Below are positions 44,737 through 53,382 of a DNA stretch of 64,000 nt, piece by piece. Source of the DNA: a bacterium (GTDB lineage Bacteria; Auribacterota; UBA6266); the NCBI GenBank assembly GCA_023228325.1, contig JALOBK010000001.1, positions 1-64,000 on the forward strand, in the 5' to 3' direction. Within the stretch, counting starts at the first letter, position 1. Each line of letters starts with the position of its first letter. The translations under genes were made by a program, and so were the position numbers. The notes beneath the pieces were generated by a model. It saw only the letters and a list, made by a program, of their open reading frames with translations, ran no database searches and was not told the origin of the DNA.

Positions 44737-45513
44737 ATGGAGTCCAATTTCAAAAAACTGATACAATTAACGGCCCGGCTCAGGGCTCCGGACGGCTGCC
44801 CGTGGGACATAGAGCAGGATTATTCAACTCTTCAAAGCTGTTTAATAGAAGAAATCTACGAATTGATAGAAGCCATCAACGAGAATGACCGGCATAAGAT
44901 GAAGGAAGAACTTGCGGATGTCCTGTTTCTCGTCATTTTCCTGTCCCGTATAGGTGAAGAGAAAGGCCATTTTGATATAAATGACGTGCTCAAACAGGGT
45001 ATCGACAAAATGGTATCGAGACATCCCCATGTTTTCGGAAAAATCAAAGTAAAAAACAGCGAAGAAGCCCTGCGCCAATGGGAAAATATTAAAAGCAAAG
45101 AAAAATCAAACCATAAAAGATTATCCGCTTTAGACGGAATACCTAAGGGTCTGCCGGCGCTTCAGAAAGCGGAAAAGATCCAGAAAAAAGCTTCCAAAGC
45201 CGGATTTGACTGGACTCAATCCGGGGAAGTTTTAAAAAAACTGGAAGAAGAATTAGATGAACTGAAAATCGAAATCTTCGCAAAAAAGAAAAATTTTGAA
45301 AGGATTTCAGATGAATTGGGCGATTTGATTTTCACGATGGTAAACCTTGCCAGGTTCCTGAAAGTGGACTCTGAATATTCCCTCCACAAATCAATAAAAA
45401 AATTCGACGGGAGATTCAGAAAAATGGAAAAGATGATTAAAAATAAAGGAAAAGACATCTCAAAACTGACTGTAAAAGAACTCGACAGCTGCTGGGAAAA
45501 ATCCAAAAAATAA
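44737..45513 (+). CDS. mazG: Nucleoside triphosphate pyrophosphohydrolase MazG
   Basis: MazG hydrolyses NTPs to NMPs and pyrophosphate, a house-cleaning and stress role. The 258-residue protein has two MazG domains. The first has DGCPWDIEQDYSTLQSCLIE (residues 19-38) and the EExxE-ExxD metal site in EEIYELIEA and EELADVLF; the second has KLEEELDELKIEI and ISDELGDLIF. It is the only plus-strand gene and is convergent with ftsZ, eight bases apart, with no terminator visible in that short gap. Confidence 0.96.
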   Translation: MESNFKKLIQLTARLRAPDGCPWDIEQDYSTLQSCLIEEIYELIEAINENDRHKMKEELADVLFLVIFLSRIGEEKGHFDINDVLKQGIDKMVSRHPHVFGKIKVKNSEEALRQWENIKSKEKSNHKRLSALDGIPKGLPALQKAEKIQKKASKAGFDWTQSGEVLKKLEEELDELKIEIFAKKKNFERISDELGDLIFTMVNLARFLKVDSEYSLHKSIKKFDGRFRKMEKMIKNKGKDISKLTVKELDSCWEKSKK

Positions 45514-45521
45514 AAATTCGC

Positions 45522-46685
45522 CTAATTTTTCCTCCCCATAATCTTTGTGTACCAATCGCGCTTTGATTTTCTGAGGAAAGTCGGCACGTCAAGATCTATA
45601 CCGTCTATTATTGACGGCTCCGTTTTATCAAACTTGCCTCTCGGCGCCACATGTATCAATGCCGGCTGTTCTTCTTTCGTGTCTTCCAAATCCGGGAGCA
45701 ATTCAAACGCAGGATCTCTTTTCTCTTCAGAAATACTTCCGCTGGCAAGGACAGTAACATGCACACGGTCATTAAAATCTTCGTCTACAGTAACTCCCAG
45801 AACAGCATTTGATTCCATGCTGGTAATCGGCTGGATCGACTTGAGTGAATCGCTAACCTCAAACAAGCCTATGTCCCTGCCCCCTATCATACTGATAAGG
45901 ATATTCTTCGAATTCATAAGCCTGGTCCTGTCCATCAGGGGGCTTACGAGAGCCATTTCAACGGCTCTGATCGCTTTATCCTTGCCCGTAGCATCCCCAA
46001 ATCCAAGCATACATTCCCCTCCGTCTTCAAGAACAGCTTTAACATCCGCAAAATCAATTTTAATCAGGCTTGGTTTGGTAACCATGGCATACAAAGCGTT
46101 AACAACTTCGCATATAACTTCATTGGTAGCCTTGAACGCGTCAACAAAAGAGGTGTCTTCAGTCATAATATCAAGTAATCTGTCGTTTGGAATAATTATC
46201 AGGGAATCGGCAATATCTTTTAACTCCCTGACACTTTCGGCAGCCTGCTGCAACCTCCCCTTACCTTCAAAATTAAAAGGTTTTGTAACAAGGCACACCA
46301 CAAGGCTGCCGGCTTCCTTGGCTGCCCTGGCCACAACATTTATGGCGCCCGAACCTGTGCCGCCCCCCAAACCCGCGGTCACAAAAACAACATCAGCATT
46401 ATGGCTCGCTTCGAAAAATTCTTTATACGCATTTTCAGCGGCTTTTTTACCGACACTGATATTCCCGCCGGTTCCATGACCTTTCACGGCGGATCCGCCT
46501 ATTTCGATTTTTCTGTGCGCCGCGGACTTTTCGAGAGAGACCGGCTCAGTGTTTACCGCTATTAATTCCATTCCCTCTATCCCTTTGTTGATGAAGGTAT
46601 CCAGCGCATTGATACCTCCGTCGCCCAGGCCGAAAAGCTTAAAGACCAGTTTTTTCTCATTTTGCTGAAAATCGAATCTTAGCAA
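45522..46685 (-). CDS. ftsZ: Cell division GTPase FtsZ (divergent)
   Basis: The tubulin-like GTPase that forms the division ring. The GTP signature GGGTGSG (107-113) is intact, as are VTKPFNFEG, IPNDRLL and a C-terminal peptide DVPTFLRK (366-373) that binds FtsA in other bacteria. However the T1 loop reads GLGDGGIN (19-26) where most FtsZ have GVGGxGxN, and the T7 loop reads KIDFAD (209-214) where nearly all have NxDxxD; the catalytic aspartates remain but the Asn is Lys. Start is TTG at 46685 with GGGGTG upstream. It ends the dcw run 14 bases after ftsA. Confidence 0.95.
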   Translation of the reverse strand: MLRFDFQQNEKKLVFKLFGLGDGGINALDTFINKGIEGMELIAVNTEPVSLEKSAAHRKIEIGGSAVKGHGTGGNISVGKKAAENAYKEFFEASHNADVVFVTAGLGGGTGSGAINVVARAAKEAGSLVVCLVTKPFNFEGKGRLQQAAESVRELKDIADSLIIIPNDRLLDIMTEDTSFVDAFKATNEVICEVVNALYAMVTKPSLIKIDFADVKAVLEDGGECMLGFGDATGKDKAIRAVEMALVSPLMDRTRLMNSKNILISMIGGRDIGLFEVSDSLKSIQPITSMESNAVLGVTVDEDFNDRVHVTVLASGSISEEKRDPAFELLPDLEDTKEEQPALIHVAPRGKFDKTEPSIIDGIDLDVPTFLRKSKRDWYTKIMGRKN

Positions 46686-46699
46686 TATTACACCCCGTT

Positions 46700-47941
46700 T
46701 TAACCTTTCTTTCTGAAAATGCTTCCAAAATATGAAGAGAATTTTTTAAAAATGCTTTTCGGAGAAAAAGAATAATAAGACCCCTCTCCTCCATAAAGCA
46801 GGCCGAATTTAACCAAACCTATGCTCGCCGCAAATTCAGGCGCGTCCAAAACTTCAACCTGGCCGTAAATATCAAGAGGTTTGCCTATTCTCACAGGAAT
46901 GTCCATTTTTGATTTAACGAGCTGTTCAAACCCTGGTATATTACAGCACCCGCCCGTAAGCACTATACCGGCGCTTAATAATCCTTCGTAATTATCTATA
47001 TGCTTTGCTATTATGGAAATGATTTCTTCAATTCTCATTTGCATAATTTCCACAAGTTTTCTCCTCGGTATCCGTATTTTATCGGTGCTTAAAGCCCCCT
47101 CAATAATAAACTCCTCATCTTTTGCGACCATAGAAGTCAGCCCGCAGCCGTATTTCTTTTTTATTTTTTCCGCTATGGGAATCGACACTTTCAACCCTAT
47201 GGAAATATCATTTGTGATATGGTCTCCTCCCACCGCAAATACTTCCGACTGCCTTACCAAACCATCGACAAAAACAATAAAATCCGTTGTCCCGCCGCCC
47301 ATATCAATCAATAGAACCCCCGAATCCCTTTCTTCTCTCTTTAAAACGGCAATACTGGATGCCAAAGACTGGACAACTACACCCTCAACATCAAAACCGG
47401 AACTTGTTACGGTCTTGATGATATTCCTTTCTGAAGCAACGGAACCGGAAATAAGATGGACATCAACGTCTAATTGGGTGCCTATCATACCTTTCGGATT
47501 CTTTATCCCGTCCTGGCCGTCTACAACATATTCCTGCGGAAGAGAATGAATAACTTCCATATCATCCGGCAGCGATATATTACACGCTTTATCTATAACC
47601 GACCTTATATCGTCATCATTAATTATATTATCTTTATTGGAGATTATTATCGAGCCCCTTGCGCCGCTGCTTTTAATGTGCGCTCCGGTTATTGTTATAT
47701 AAACAGAATTAATATCCGTCTTCGACATTTTTTCCGCATCATTCACCGCATCAATTATTGATTCAATCGTGCTCTCTACATTTACAACGATTCCTTTCCT
47801 GATGCCATGCGAAGGCTTAACGCCCGAACCTATTATTTTTACCTCGCCATCATCTCTTTTTTCGGCGACAACGGCGCATATTTTACTTGTCCCTATATCC
47901 AGTCCCGCGATTATATCTTCATTATTTTTCCTTAGAAACAT
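46700..47941 (-). CDS. ftsA: Cell division protein FtsA
   Basis: FtsA is an actin-like ATPase that anchors FtsZ filaments to the membrane. The phosphate-1 loop is AGLDIGTSKICAVVAE (residues 12-27), phosphate-2 is LLIDMGGGTTDFIVF, and the adenosine motif is VLTGGCCNIPGF. The C-terminus KKFSSYFGSIFRKKG is a basic amphipathic helix, the membrane-targeting tail. The 413-residue length is normal. It begins immediately after ftsQ. Confidence 0.97.
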   Translation of the reverse strand: MFLRKNNEDIIAGLDIGTSKICAVVAEKRDDGEVKIIGSGVKPSHGIRKGIVVNVESTIESIIDAVNDAEKMSKTDINSVYITITGAHIKSSGARGSIIISNKDNIINDDDIRSVIDKACNISLPDDMEVIHSLPQEYVVDGQDGIKNPKGMIGTQLDVDVHLISGSVASERNIIKTVTSSGFDVEGVVVQSLASSIAVLKREERDSGVLLIDMGGGTTDFIVFVDGLVRQSEVFAVGGDHITNDISIGLKVSIPIAEKIKKKYGCGLTSMVAKDEEFIIEGALSTDKIRIPRRKLVEIMQMRIEEIISIIAKHIDNYEGLLSAGIVLTGGCCNIPGFEQLVKSKMDIPVRIGKPLDIYGQVEVLDAPEFAASIGLVKFGLLYGGEGSYYSFSPKSIFKKFSSYFGSIFRKKG

Positions 47942-48781
47942 CTAAACACCCTTTTCTTTAAATTTAACAGGAACACGGTCGAATCTCATGTCTATAGATT
48001 CAACCGTTTTATTTTTTTGAATTGAATCCTGCACGATTTTAACCAGCCGATTGACCAGCCTCTCCATATTCTGGTCGAAGTCCTTTTTTTGAAATCTCGC
48101 GACTGCGCCCTGGTTTATGATCATTCTTACTTCCGTATCATCTGAAATATCCACATCCCGGGGATTTACATAAGCCCTCACCATAATATCCAGAGTGTAA
48201 GCAATAAGTTTAAGGGCAAGCTTTATCTGGGGGTCGGTGATTTTACTGCCAGGGGCCAGTCCCGTGACTTCATAACCTTTTATAACGGGAAGATCCTCTT
48301 TTTTTATATTATACACAGGTTCAAGGACAATCCCCTCTTCATCAACAAGATAAAATCTTCCGGATTCCACCTGCGCAACCGCTTCGCGTTCATAGACCTT
48401 TACGAATATAGTATCGGGTATGCGCCTGGTAACGCGGGCGGCGGCGATATTAGGAAGCAATTCTATATTGCCGGATATATCATGCAGTCCGACCGAAAAA
48501 ATATTCTGCCCGTTACCTATATCCGCGGCGCCGATAATATCTTTCTTGCTGTAGAAATGATTGTTTGAAATAACAACTTTTCTTATATTGAAATAGGTTT
48601 CCGAACGAATGTATGTTTTAAAAAACAACGCGATACCTGTGATGACAAACATGACCAGAGGTATGACTATAAGAAAAGGCGCCGGCCCTTTTACATTAGA
48701 CGCGAGCGTCCGCCCGAGTTTTTTCCTGCCGCCTGACTGGATATCCAGGATTTTATAATTTCTGTTTTTTCTGCCGAACAT
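47942..48781 (-). CDS. ftsQ: Cell division protein FtsQ
   Basis: A 279-residue bitopic divisome protein. A cytoplasmic basic segment is followed by one membrane helix (about 34-55, FLIVIPLVMFVITGIALFF), a POTRA domain (FNIRKVVISNNHFYSKKDI to VYEREAVAQV) and an FtsQ beta domain. In known bacteria it bridges FtsB/L and FtsZ-side proteins. It lies between ddl and ftsA as in many dcw clusters. Confidence 0.93.
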   Translation of the reverse strand: MFGRKNRNYKILDIQSGGRKKLGRTLASNVKGPAPFLIVIPLVMFVITGIALFFKTYIRSETYFNIRKVVISNNHFYSKKDIIGAADIGNGQNIFSVGLHDISGNIELLPNIAAARVTRRIPDTIFVKVYEREAVAQVESGRFYLVDEEGIVLEPVYNIKKEDLPVIKGYEVTGLAPGSKITDPQIKLALKLIAYTLDIMVRAYVNPRDVDISDDTEVRMIINQGAVARFQKKDFDQNMERLVNRLVKIVQDSIQKNKTVESIDMRFDRVPVKFKEKGV

Positions 48782-48801
48782 CAGTGATACCCTCCGCCTG
48801 A

Positions 48802-49770
48802 TTAAAATCCAACAGCATTTTCTCTGGCAGTCCGCAATTTTAAAAATCTTTCAAATCCCGACAGCAATATTCTTTCGCACAAATCGTTAAAATCAATTCC
48901 CCTGCTTTTTGCGGCTTTAGGCAGCAGGCTCGTTTCTGTAAAACCGGGGATGGTATTAACCTCAAGGACATAACATAGCTTATCCTCGCCCAGAATCATG
49001 TCTATCCTCGCAAAACCGTAGCATCTGAGCGCATTAAACGTCTTCAGGCCCAGCTGCTGGGCTTCCCTCATACATTTGGACGGTATTTTCGCCGGAACAA
49101 TATATTCGGTCATGCCTTTTGAATATTTAGACTTGTAATCGTACGTTCCGCTTTTGGGAACGATATTTATTACCGGAAGAGGTTCTTCATCCAGGATACC
49201 TACCGTAAGTTCTTTCCCCTCAATAAATTCTTCTACAAGAACATACCCCTCATTTTCAAATCTGAAAGCATTTTTAATACCGCTCACATAATCTTTTTTT
49301 GTATTAGCGATTGTCACGCCGATACTCGAACCTTCGAGCGGCGGCTTGATTACAACAGGGAATTTCAGCTTTATAGCCCTGGATGGGCTATCGCGATCTA
49401 TAATTTCAAATTCAGGGGTTCTTATACCTTCCTGTATAAAATATTTTTTCGATTTTATTTTATCAAGGGAGACATTACTTGAAAAAACACCTGAGCCCGT
49501 ATAGGGCATTCCTGCCTCCTCGAGCAGTCTCTGGACTTTGCCGTCCTCCCCGAATTTGCCGTGCAGAGCTATAAAAACTATATCAGGCCCGGTCCTGTCC
49601 ATACATTCCATGACTTCATTTTCATTTTCAGTCTTCAGCAACACCTCTTCAGCTTCGTATCCTGAAATTTTAAGTCCTTCGACAATCGCCCTGCCCGATT
49701 TAATGGAAACTTCTCTCTCCGACGAAGAGCCTCCCATAATAACCGCGACTTTTTTTATCTTATTGCGCAT
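48802..49770 (-). CDS. ddl: D-alanine-D-alanine ligase
   Basis: Ddl makes the D-Ala-D-Ala dipeptide for the peptidoglycan stem. The ATP-grasp enzyme has GGSSSEREVSIKSGRAI (residues 14-30), ALHGKFGEDGKVQRLLEE, PPLEGSSIGVTIA, and EVNTIPGFTETSLLPKAA at the metal and D-Ala site. The 322-residue length is slightly above the usual 305-315. It overlaps murB by 11 bases. Confidence 0.96.
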   Translation of the reverse strand: MRNKIKKVAVIMGGSSSEREVSIKSGRAIVEGLKISGYEAEEVLLKTENENEVMECMDRTGPDIVFIALHGKFGEDGKVQRLLEEAGMPYTGSGVFSSNVSLDKIKSKKYFIQEGIRTPEFEIIDRDSPSRAIKLKFPVVIKPPLEGSSIGVTIANTKKDYVSGIKNAFRFENEGYVLVEEFIEGKELTVGILDEEPLPVINIVPKSGTYDYKSKYSKGMTEYIVPAKIPSKCMREAQQLGLKTFNALRCYGFARIDMILGEDKLCYVLEVNTIPGFTETSLLPKAAKSRGIDFNDLCERILLSGFERFLKLRTARENAVGF

Positions 49771-50680
49771 CCAGCACCTCTGGTATAATTTTTATCTCTG
49801 TTTCCAATCCTATGCCGAACTGTTCAAAAACCTTAATCTGCATTATTTCTATCAGATTTTTTATATCTCTTGAAGTCGCATTTCCCTCGTTAATAATAAC
49901 ATTGGCATGTTTATCGGAAACCCTTGCGCCGCCGATCCTGACGTTTCTGAGGCCTGCCCCGTCTATCAGTTTCCACGCGGATACATTAGCGGGGTTTTTA
50001 AAAACACTGCCGGCGTTAGCCGTATTTATATAAGATTTATCCCTGTTGCTTAAAAACTCTTTTATTCTTTTTTCCACGGATTCACGTTCTTCCTTTAACA
50101 GCCGGAGAAAAACCCTGGTGACAACTGTATTAAATTGCGAAAGGCTGCATTTTCTATAACTAAAGGTGATATCGCCTGCCCCAAAAATTGTTTTCTTTCC
50201 CGTTACATCTATTGATTCAACTTTTTCAACAATATTCCCGATATCCTGCCCGAAAGCGCCTGCATTTGTAATAATGGCGCCGCCGACGGACCCGGGCAGG
50301 CCGGCCATATATTCACATCCGGAAAGGCCCATTTCGGCCGTTTTATACGCCAATTCGGTCATACCCACTCCCGAACCGCAGATTACGGAGTCGGCTTCAA
50401 TCTCCAGTGTCCTGAAAGCGGGTTTTGAAAGCTGAATCACGGCGCCTCTGAAACCATTATCGGCAAAAAGAAGATTCGTCCCGTTGCCTATCACAAAATA
50501 CTTGATTTTTTCATCATTAATGATATCCATGAAAGTTAACAGTTGTCCGGCAGAACCGGGTTTGAAGAAAATATCGGCGGGCCCTCCGACTTTGAATGAT
50601 GTATGGTTGCATAAAGATTCATCAAAATATACATCATCCAAAAACTGTCTCTGTAAGATTGTTCTGAGATTTGTGTTCAT
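49760..50680 (-). CDS. murB: UDP-N-acetylenolpyruvoylglucosamine reductase
   Basis: MurB reduces the enolpyruvyl group to form UDP-MurNAc. The FAD-binding HTSFKVGGPADIFF and IGNGTNLLFADNGFRG, plus GSVFKNP with the catalytic Ser near residue 220, are present. The 306-residue form lacks the extra loop of E. coli MurB and is therefore type II. A promoter is predicted just upstream; an AAGGAG lies 26 bases before the ATG, too far to act on it, and no other binding site is near. Confidence 0.96.
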   Translation of the reverse strand: MNTNLRTILQRQFLDDVYFDESLCNHTSFKVGGPADIFFKPGSAGQLLTFMDIINDEKIKYFVIGNGTNLLFADNGFRGAVIQLSKPAFRTLEIEADSVICGSGVGMTELAYKTAEMGLSGCEYMAGLPGSVGGAIITNAGAFGQDIGNIVEKVESIDVTGKKTIFGAGDITFSYRKCSLSQFNTVVTRVFLRLLKEERESVEKRIKEFLSNRDKSYINTANAGSVFKNPANVSAWKLIDGAGLRNVRIGGARVSDKHANVIINEGNATSRDIKNLIEIMQIKVFEQFGIGLETEIKIIPEVLDAQ

Positions 50681-50723
50681 AATATTTATAAATAATCAGG
50701 CTGCAATTCTCCTTTTATAATTG

Positions 50724-50751
50724 ATTATACATGTAGTTTCAATTTTGTAAA
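50724..50751 (-). promoter_or_regulatory. Predicted internal promoter for murB-ddl-ftsQAZ
   Basis: On the minus strand TTTACA (50751-50746) and TATAAT (50729-50724) are separated by 16 bases, matching five and six consensus positions. The -35 box overlaps the last codons of murC. It would start transcription near 50717, so part of the dcw cluster could be expressed separately, as is common upstream of ftsQAZ. The 58-base gap also contains an AAGGAG with a six-codon TTG-started reading frame. Confidence 0.5.
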
Positions 50752-52109
50752 TCTCTTATTAAATCTTTTTTTATTTTATTTATATTCCCTGCTCCGAGTA
50801 TTATTAAATAATCGTTTTTTCTAAGCTCAGGCTTTAAAAAAGCCGGTATATCCCCGATATCTTTCACATAATCGCATTTAAGCCCTGTTTTTCTGGCCTC
50901 TTTAAATATTAATGATCCGTCCACTCCCTTAATCGGCTCTTCAAAAGCCGAATAGACATCTGTAAAAACAGTATAATCGCTTTTCCCAAACGACAGGGCA
51001 AACTCTTTCCATAAATCCAGTGTCCTCGTGTATCTATGAGGCTGAAAAACCGCCAGAAGTCTTGAATCCGGATTTTTTAAAGATGCCTTTAACGCTTCCA
51101 GAGTGACGGATATCTCAGTGGGATGATGGCTGTAATCCTCAATAAGTGTTATCCCGTTATATTTACCGATAAGCTCGAATCTTCGTTTCAGGCCTTTGAA
51201 TGAGCGCAAAGCATCGCTGCAACTTTCCAGGCTGATATCCAGATACTCCGCTGCCAGACAAGCCGCGGCAGTGTTCTCAGCCATAAACTTTCCGGGAGAC
51301 CATATTTCGAAACCTACTTTTTTCCCGCCGCGCCCGCAAAGTTTGAATCTGCTCTTCAAATCCCCGAATTCCAGATCCGAAATGGCCATATCACACTCTT
51401 TATATCCAAATGTTTTTCCGCAGATACCCCCCAGAACCTCCGATGATATTCTGTCGTTCCCGTTAAAAACAGAAAACTGCAGCGTCTTTTCCGCAAACAT
51501 ACGATAATAATTATGAAGGTTTTTTTTATCTCTGTAAAATGACATATGGTCATATTCAATATTCGTAATAATGCTTATGTGCGGGTTATACTTTATAAAG
51601 GTTCCGTCGCTTTCATCGGCTTCCGCTATAAAAACATCGCCCTGACCATACCTTCCGCTCCGGAAAGAATAATCTATTAATTCTCCTCCTATCGCGCAGG
51701 TCGGATACCTGGCGTTCTCTTCCATAATAATAGATAAAAGCGATGTGGTTGTCGTTTTTCCATGGCATCCCGAAATAAAAACACTCTTTTTATTCTCCGA
51801 TAATAAATTCAGCAGATCGGACCGGTGTATAATAAGAATATTTTTCTTTAACGCCGACTGCATCTCTGCATTTGTCCTGGATATTGCGCTGGAATATACC
51901 ACCAGATCGTTATCGGTTATGTTATCCGCGGAATGTCCTATGAAAATTTTTGCCCCCTTCTCTCTGAGCTGTCCGATAAGGCTGCTGTCATTTTTATCCG
52001 AACCGGTAACTTCAATCCCCGCAGATAATAGGATTTCCGCAAGCGGGCTCATGCCCGCGCCGCCTATTCCGACCATATGAACTTTTTTAAACTGTTTTTT
52101 ATCCGGCAT
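50739..52109 (-). CDS. murC: UDP-N-acetylmuramate-L-alanine ligase
   Basis: MurC adds L-Ala to UDP-MurNAc. The UDP-binding start is HMVGIGGAGMSPLAEILLSAG (residues 11-31 in part), the ATP loop is GCHGKTTTTSLLS, and EADESDGTFIKYNP and SHHPTEISVTL are conserved. The 456-residue length is normal. It overlaps murG by 11 bases. Confidence 0.97.
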   Translation of the reverse strand: MPDKKQFKKVHMVGIGGAGMSPLAEILLSAGIEVTGSDKNDSSLIGQLREKGAKIFIGHSADNITDNDLVVYSSAISRTNAEMQSALKKNILIIHRSDLLNLLSENKKSVFISGCHGKTTTTSLLSIIMEENARYPTCAIGGELIDYSFRSGRYGQGDVFIAEADESDGTFIKYNPHISIITNIEYDHMSFYRDKKNLHNYYRMFAEKTLQFSVFNGNDRISSEVLGGICGKTFGYKECDMAISDLEFGDLKSRFKLCGRGGKKVGFEIWSPGKFMAENTAAACLAAEYLDISLESCSDALRSFKGLKRRFELIGKYNGITLIEDYSHHPTEISVTLEALKASLKNPDSRLLAVFQPHRYTRTLDLWKEFALSFGKSDYTVFTDVYSAFEEPIKGVDGSLIFKEARKTGLKCDYVKDIGDIPAFLKPELRKNDYLIILGAGNINKIKKDLIRDLQN

Positions 52110-53208
52110 CCGCGTCCTCTTCTATCATCTCAATAATCCTGCCTGCGCTGTCAGGCCTGTAAAATCTTTCCCATGAACTCCTCATTTTAGACCGCAATTC
52201 CGCGTCATCCAGTATCTTATCCATCATACCCGCCACCCTGGGAGGAATTGCTTCACGTTCGTTAAGCCAGAAAGCTGCGCCGGTACCGGACACAAGTTCG
52301 GCATTGACCTTCTGGTGGTCCTGAGCGGCAAAAGGAAACGGTATCAGCAGCGCCGGCAACCTATAATAGGATATTTCTGCCAGCGCAAGAGCCCCGGACC
52401 TTGATATAATAACATCGATTGCGGAGTAAAAGTTTTCAATGTCATCTATAAATTCAAATACTCTGGCATCAATTTCAAAACTGCAATATTTTTTCATCAC
52501 GGCATCCGCATATTTCCTGCCCGCAATATGTATTACCTGGATTTTATCTTTATTTTTCATAAGGCTTATCGCTTCGGGTATAATATCATTTATTCCTGAT
52601 GCCCCCTGAGACCCTCCCATGATACCTATGCAAAAGGGTTTCTCGTGCATGCCGAAACGTTTCAGAGCGGAATCTTTCGAAACTAACTGAAGATTTATCC
52701 TTAAGGGATTTCCCGTATAGACCCATTTATCATGTAATGTCATTTTTCCGGGCACGGGTAATCCCGTAAAAATTTTTCTGGCAAAAAAAGCGAATATTTT
52801 ATTGGCTTTTCCCGGGATAACATTCTGTTCAAGAAGATAAATTTTTTTTCCCGTTAAGAGGCCGGCCGTGATACCTGGAATTGATACATACCCCCCGGAG
52901 CCGATTATAAAATCCGGTTTCTCTTTTAAAATAATCTTCAGCGAGGATATTGTCCCGGTCAGCGTTTTAAGAATGAATTTAAAGAAATCAGCGATACTTT
53001 TTTCCGGAAACTGGCAGCATGCGATATCGCGGAAAGCAAAATTGTTTTTAGCGGCCAGATACTCTTCCAGCTTGCCTTTTTTTCCCAGGAATAATATCTT
53101 CGAATCTGCGTATTTTTCTCTTAACTTCTGGGCCACGGCAAGCGACGGGAAAACATGCCCGCCGGTGCCTCCCCCGCAAAATATTACTGTTAATGCTTTT
53201 TCCTTCAT
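52099..53208 (-). CDS. murG: Undecaprenyldiphospho-muramoylpentapeptide GlcNAc transferase
   Basis: MurG adds GlcNAc to lipid I to make lipid II at the inner membrane. The first glycine loop is GGGTGGHVFPSLAVAQ and the second domain has IGSGGYVSIPG, MGGSQGASGIND and SRSGALALAEI. ATG at 53208 gives 369 residues starting MKEKALTV, matching the family; an in-frame TTG at 53232 is the alternative. Neither has a well-spaced binding site. A gap with a possible small ORF precedes it. Confidence 0.95.
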   Translation of the reverse strand: MKEKALTVIFCGGGTGGHVFPSLAVAQKLREKYADSKILFLGKKGKLEEYLAAKNNFAFRDIACCQFPEKSIADFFKFILKTLTGTISSLKIILKEKPDFIIGSGGYVSIPGITAGLLTGKKIYLLEQNVIPGKANKIFAFFARKIFTGLPVPGKMTLHDKWVYTGNPLRINLQLVSKDSALKRFGMHEKPFCIGIMGGSQGASGINDIIPEAISLMKNKDKIQVIHIAGRKYADAVMKKYCSFEIDARVFEFIDDIENFYSAIDVIISRSGALALAEISYYRLPALLIPFPFAAQDHQKVNAELVSGTGAAFWLNEREAIPPRVAGMMDKILDDAELRSKMRSSWERFYRPDSAGRIIEMIEEDADAG

Positions 53209-53265
53209 CGGGAAAAACGGCCCTTCTTTCAAATAACGGAATCCCCATGGCAGCAGTTTCTTCAG

Positions 53266-53367
53266 TTAGAAACAGTACCTGTCCGTATTATTAATACGCC
53301 GGGTTCCTTTATGGAATACTCTGAAAACACTTTTCAACAAGCTGAATGTTACTAATTTGATTTTCAT
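53266..53367 (-). CDS. Possible 33-residue microprotein between ftsW and murG
   Basis: A short frame, MKIKLVTFSLLKSVFRVF followed by HKGTRRINNTDRYCF, begins 15 bases after ftsW and has a strong AAGGGGTG site eight bases before its ATG. It is basic, with an amphipathic start. Its TAA stop is in frame with murG, so the frame would otherwise run into murG. No family is recognised. It may be a real small protein, a remnant of an older murG leader, or chance. Confidence 0.35.
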   Translation of the reverse strand: MKIKLVTFSLLKSVFRVFHKGTRRINNTDRYCF

Positions 53368-53382
53368 AAATACACCCCTTTT

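Noticed and set aside
45547..46479. 310-residue plus-strand open frame opposite ftsZ
   Set aside because: Serine/threonine-rich sequence typical of the reverse complement of a coding gene, no family resemblance, and it is wholly covered by a clear FtsZ.
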